From contig JAJTTP010000013.1 in the NCBI GenBank assembly GCA_023313575.1, positions 310,001-374,000 on the forward strand: 64,000 nt of DNA, given 5' to 3'. The notes under the pieces are model-generated. The model was not told where the DNA came from. It did not search any database and saw nothing but the letters and a program-made list of their open reading frames with translations. Source of the stretch: Eutypella sp. D-1. Its lineage: Eukaryota > Ascomycota > Sordariomycetes > Xylariales > Diatrypaceae. This document shows positions 59,268 to 64,000 of the stretch, one piece after another; position 1 is the stretch's first letter, and every line of letters begins with the position of its first letter. The translations under genes were made by a program, and so were the position numbers.

Positions 59268-62200
59268 ATGCAAGGCTGGGATCCCACTGGCCAACATCAG
59301 GGGGTCTATCAACCACAGCACCCCCAATACCCTCAGCAACATGCCCAACCGTCCCAGGAGCCTCAACACCTCCAACACCCTCAGAATCTGCAACATCTTC
59401 AGCATGCTCAGTCTGTGCAGCAGTCTGTAGGACAGCCTCTTCAGCCTCAACACCACCAGCAATCTCAGCACCACCCTCAGCAGCAACTGGGCCAGCAGCA
59501 TGAGGAGCAGCCATCGTTCTTTCTGCCGCAACACCAACGCCAGCAGCAACATCAACAGCTTCAGCAACAGCAGCTTCAGCAGCACCAACAACACCAGCAG
59601 CAGGTTCATCAACAGCATCTTCATCAGCACCCCAGCCAACATCATGGCATTCTCCAACACCAGGACCCTCAGCGGTTTTACCCATTCGGCGATGCGAATC
59701 ATGCCATGCACTCCTGGAACTCCCCTGCTTACGCCAGCAATGGTGTTCAGGATCAGACACTCCTGAATTCATTAGGCCAGGGTAACAACCACGGCAACAT
59801 CAAGATGGAGTTCTTACCGGCAACATCCGACTCCCGCCTGCCATATGGTCAGAGCAATAACTTGGACTCGGATCGCCTTGCGCAGGCTAACGGATTTTCG
59901 TATCGTACTGCTTCTCCGGCTAATCGCGAATATTCCTTTCAGCTCTATGATGCTCAGACTCCGATGCCTGAATTCGGCCGTCGCCATGCTAATCAGGGTG
60001 CAACCGCTGATTTCGGCCACCATGCTATTACAGCTAATGATTCGTTAGCAGTGGATCATGCTCAGGAGCAGTATCATGACTCTCCCTCTACGCGGATGTC
60101 GCAGGTGTATTCGCCCATGCCAGCCACAGCCTCACGTCAGTCTGTAGCCCCTCCGCAATTCCCACCTTTTCAGCAGACCTCATTCAATTCGCCTTTGTCT
60201 GCCGCCTCGACCCCCAGCCGAGCCAACACCCCGGCGGGTGCTCTTGGTGCCACTATGGTGCACGGTTCGCCCTACATGTCGAGTTATGCTTCACCTGCTA
60301 TCCCCAGATATGGTCAACCCAACGCTTCAGTCCCGGGTTATGGTCAGCATCCTGCTTCAGTCAATGCCACTGCGACTGTTCCGGCTGGCACTCCACCGAA
60401 TGCCCCGGCCTACGTTATGGCTGGTGCAACGTACCCTAGTCCGTCTTTCCAGACAAACGCTGCCAACTCGGCCAGTCTCAACCCAGGCACGATTCAGGGG
60501 TGCCCTAATATGTCTTTCTCAGATACTCCTACCCTGACCACGTCTGAAGCTTTTAAACAGGGGTATGATAAAGCACAGGGATTCGTGTTCAAGCATAACA
60601 AAAACAGTGGAAAGGTCCTGCCGAACCGCACCCGTCGCCTGCCAGGGGAGATCATCCGAGACTACAAAGCCCTTGGATCCCCGAATACGAACCAGACGGA
60701 GACCCGCCGGAAAGAGTTAAAGGAAGAGTTGGAGGCAGCCGCGGGCGACAACGCCCAGGCGATCTTGAGCACAGGTATGAAGACCAAGCCGACGAACCCT
60801 ATTCGAGTGAAGGGTCCAGACGCAGTTCCCCCCTCTAGCCCTGTCTAGTTCTCGTTCCCATTGATAGATAGAGTGCGAGTGCATCCTGAATTTCTTTTTC
60901 GTTGCCATGACAGAGAGGGTGCAAGTGCATTTTGGACCGATGTCTCTCTCTTTGTCTTGATGCTTTGTCTCTTTTCCTAAACTAATTCCGGATTTCATTT
61001 GTGATCTCGTATTCTATTCGTGATATGTATTTCGTATTTAGTAACTAACCCTCGAGAACCAGCCATCGACAAGTGGAATTCGAAGGACAAGGGCAAGACA
61101 CTTAACTCTACCGAAACAGTTGACCTTTCCGACTCAGATGAAGAGGAAGAAGAGGATGATGAAGTAGATAAGAAAGCACGACAGGTAGGTTTCTTTGCAT
61201 TTGTATTATCTGCTGTCGTAGAGGGATGTTCGGTGGGGTTGGGAGAGTTGGACAGGTTCTACTATATGATCATGTCCTCGCCCGTGTGGTCCCTCTCCAG
61301 GGCCGCTCCCGCACACATGTATACGTATCTTGTCAATCTTCCTCCCAGTACGGCCAGATTACGTGCAGCCCCCATTATGGAACGTTCACGACATCTAAGC
61401 AGCGCAGAAGCTTAGACTTGCCATGTCAATGTCTCATCCCCCGACCCCCATCATCCCCTTTAATCTGGCGATGCTGACGTATCCAACAATACAGATAATG
61501 TCCGCAGCCGTGCCGGAAAATGACTTCTTGCGGGATATCGAACAGAAGGTTGTCAGAATCGTCTGGGAAGACCCCAATGCGCCGCCCCGGCAAAAGGCAA
61601 CGGCCATAGCAATCAAGGACTATGGCGCATTGATAGATCAAATCTGGAACAAACATAAAAAGTCTAACACTCAGCGCAAGGAGGCTATTAAAAAGGAGGA
61701 GGATGCCATGAAGAAGCTAGAAGGCACCAAGGATGCGAAGATAAGAGCTGCCACCCAACGAACTGCCCAAGCGGCTGCCCAGGAGGCTGCCCAGGCGAAG
61801 GAAATGCTCAAACGATTCTCCGACATGATCAATATCGCCGTTAAGACTGTGAACGAGTTTGCCGCCGACTCGATTCTGAAGAACATGGGAACCTATCAGC
61901 GGCTGACCATCATTCTCCTCAACTACGTGCGGTACTGTTACAGCAATAAAGATTACAATGGACCCGCGCCAAAGTCTGTCCTCCGCCTGATATCCAAGTT
62001 CACTACCCTGACCAGCCAGTTCCTCGGTCATCTTAAACTGGATATGTTGCGCACAAAGTATCAGGAGGACCTGGATGAGGAGAGCCACGGGTTGCTCCGG
62101 ATTATAATCGACAACGCCAACCAGTATGACAAACAACAGCCTCCTCCAGAAGCACAATCGCAGCAGCCTGCCGAAACACAAGGGGCCAAGAAAACGCTCA

Positions 62201-64000
62201 AGGGCCCGAGCTCCACGGTTACGCCCGCCTCAACCAAGTCGCAGCCGGTAAAGAAGGAACCGAACCAGAAGAACGCCGCACCCGATGTCAAGAAAATACA
62301 GCCTATCAAGTATGCTGGTCTGGAGTCTGCAAGGAAGGTGAGCAACGGTACCGCCGCCAAGAGAACGCGGGATGATGATGTCGATACACGGTCGTCGAAG
62401 AAGATAGCCGTCGAGAACACATCAGGAGCACCCTCAGCTAGTAAACAAACTTCGAATGCTGCTACGCCCTCCACATCTACTACTACACAATCGACGCCCG
62501 CAGTAGTCTCACAACGGCCTAAACCCTCTGCATCCATTCTTCCTGGCAAGTCGCGGTCTACGACGAAGCCTGTCGCTCGAAAGGCGGAGCCGCCGAAACA
62601 AGAGACCCAGAAGTCTCTCTTTGGAAGCCTCCTCGAGGACATTGCCAAACCCAAGGAGACGCCGAAGCCGCGTGGAGAAACGCAGGGACCGCCTGAGACC
62701 GCTGAAGAAAAAGCGCGCAGACTCCGCAAGGAGAGTCGTAGGGGTAAGAAGGTTACTTGGGCCCCAGAAGATCAACTTGTGCAATATCGCTTCTTCGAGC
62801 ACGACCCCGCCGAGGACGAGGGTCGCGCTAGTAGCCAGCTTCGAGACGCGCGCGATAACCGGTCCGAGGGGCAGATGCTGAAGTCGGTAATGCAAGGCAA
62901 GAAAGAAAAAGAAGATGGTGAAGAGTCAGACGAGGACGAGGATGAAATGCGGGAGATTCGTATCAAAGATCTTGGTGCGCCAAAGGAATCTCATCGTGCC
63001 TTCCCCGACAACCTCGAACGTCGCGGGGGCAACCGCCACGCCAAAACGGACCAGCAGAAATTCATGAGTGACTATGAGTCCCGCGAACTAATGAGCATAT
63101 ATACCACAATGTCCGACCTACCTGATAGCCCGCGGGAACCTTCCCAGAAGGTACTCGCGGAGCCGATAACCCGCCCCTCCGTCTGCCCCGCACCGAATGG
63201 CCCGAAGGCGCAAGAAACCTACCGGCGCGTAATCGAATCGCGTCAATTCAACTATCGTACTGCAACGCAACAGGCAATTTTCAGACTACCCCCCATATCA
63301 AACTTACAAACATCCACGCAAGAAACTAGCTCGGTTCATGCTACGCTTCCACACGCCGCCTCTCAAAATAGATCGGAACCACGCATGATGACACAGGAAG
63401 AGCGAGATGCGGAGGTCCTAGCCCTCTTGGCGTTTAAGAAGCTCGCTCAGTGGATTGATCCTGACCCCTTTGATGCTGCTCGACCCAAGACACACCGCCG
63501 CCATGATTACGTGGACCCCAAAACACAAGCTGCCGCGGACGCCATCGAGACAGTGGCGGAGCAGCTGAAGGGCAAGCCCTTCCCTCCCACAGAACCCCCT
63601 AACTGGCTGCAAGATGATCCTTCGCGCGTGAAGGAGTGGTGGACGGGCCACAATGCCAATGCTGCGAAGATGCTCGGCGCGGGTGCGGCAGCCGGTGCTG
63701 TTGCGTATCCTACAAACCTAACAGCCGCTCAGCAAGCTCCGCAACCGCAGCCGCAGCCACAGCCGCAGCAAAGCGCGACTATGGATATCACATCTCTACT
63801 GCAGCAGGTGCAAGCAATCCAAGCAACCCAATCACCTCAGTTGAGCGTGCCTAGCCAGCAACAACAACCGACTGTGCAACCCCAGGCATCTGGAACGACT
63901 GATATTCAGGCCCTGCTGCGAACACTAAGCCAGACGGCACAGCCTACCCAGACTCAACCCCAGCCTCAAGCCCAAGCTCCCACCGACGCGAACGCTGCAG
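59268..64000 (+). CDS. Q-rich protein with PNUTS-like PP1-docking motif (3'-truncated by window)
   Basis: Three exons are inferred: 59268-60774, 61063-61184 and 61495 to beyond 64000. Intron 1 (288 nt) has donor GTATGA and a perfect TAACTAAC branch site; intron 2 (310 nt) uses GTAGGT; both keep phase. At least 1378 residues are visible. Residues 1-125 are extremely Gln/His-rich; 125-440 are Ser/Pro/Ala-rich. A charged segment follows (KQGYDKAQGFVFKHNKNSGK), then an acidic patch (SDSDEEEEEDDEVDKK) and a helical domain (about 550-720; MGTYQRLTIILLNYVRYCYS) in the place where PNUTS proteins have a TFIIS-N-like domain. Near residue 960 GKKVTWAPEDQLVQYRFFE contains an RVxF-type docking motif (KVTW) in the same surroundings as metazoan PNUTS (TVTW...L.EYFYFE). 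This suggests a PP1 regulatory subunit of the cleavage-polyadenylation machinery, like yeast Ref2 or fission yeast Ppn1. The C-terminal visible part is again Q-rich. Confidence 0.75.
59290..59660 (+). repeat. CAG/CAR-rich coding repeat (polyglutamine/histidine region)
   Basis: Dense CAG, CAA and CAC/CAT codons with interspersed CTT/CTC encode the Gln/His-rich N-terminus of the PNUTS-like protein; the tract is imperfect and prone to length variation. Confidence 0.8.

Noticed and set aside
59217..59711. Leu-rich minus-strand ORF opposite the Q-rich region
   Set aside because: It is the antisense translation of CAG-type repeats; the plus-strand frame has coherent downstream coding sequence.

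Overview
This window is nuclear DNA from a filamentous ascomycete (Pezizomycotina). The evidence is many short introns (about 47-130 nt) with GTRNGT donors and CTAAC/CTGAC branch sites, a class III chitin synthase, an aconitase with a split transit peptide, a fungal DUF3602 (GRGGAGN-repeat) protein and a fungal ankyrin/CorA-like membrane protein. A placement in Sordariomycetes is plausible but not proven. There is no operon logic. Genes are monocistronic, spread over both strands and separated by long intergenic stretches. Exons below were assembled by hand from splice sites, reading phase and family expectations.

Left part (1-19.5 kb). A 5'-truncated ORF with a kinase-like C-terminal end is followed by three oxidative enzymes that look like accessory or secondary metabolism: a Baeyer-Villiger-type flavin monooxygenase (-), a divergent seven-exon cytochrome P450 (+) and a short-chain dehydrogenase (+). 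No PKS, NRPS or terpene synthase is visible. Next come a DUF3602/Par32-like protein, the dynactin actin-related protein Arp1 (-), a class A FAD monooxygenase (+) and a tiny mitochondrial membrane protein (-).

Middle (19.5-42.4 kb). A large disordered protein with an N-terminal Cys/His cluster and an Aco2-type mitochondrial aconitase (-) precede a more accessory-looking stretch. That stretch holds a predicted amidoligase (+), a three-exon small secreted four-cysteine protein (-, assembled here), a ten-exon ankyrin-repeat/CorA-like membrane protein with a 15-nt microexon (-), and a secreted GMC oxidoreductase (+).

Right part (42.4-64 kb). Class III chitin synthase (-, with a 19-nt first coding exon and a 601-nt first intron), the ER-Golgi SM protein Sly1 (-) and a large Q-rich protein with a PNUTS-like PP1-docking motif (+, running off the right edge) are core genes of wall synthesis, vesicle traffic and transcription/RNA processing. 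A 283-bp element with 51-bp terminal inverted repeats flanked by TA lies in the gene-poor interval at 49.1 kb and fits a Tc1/mariner-type MITE.

The most interesting items are the amidoligase, the small secreted protein, the MITE, the ankyrin/CorA gene and the Q-rich/PNUTS-like fusion. No entirely new multi-gene system can be demonstrated from this sequence alone.
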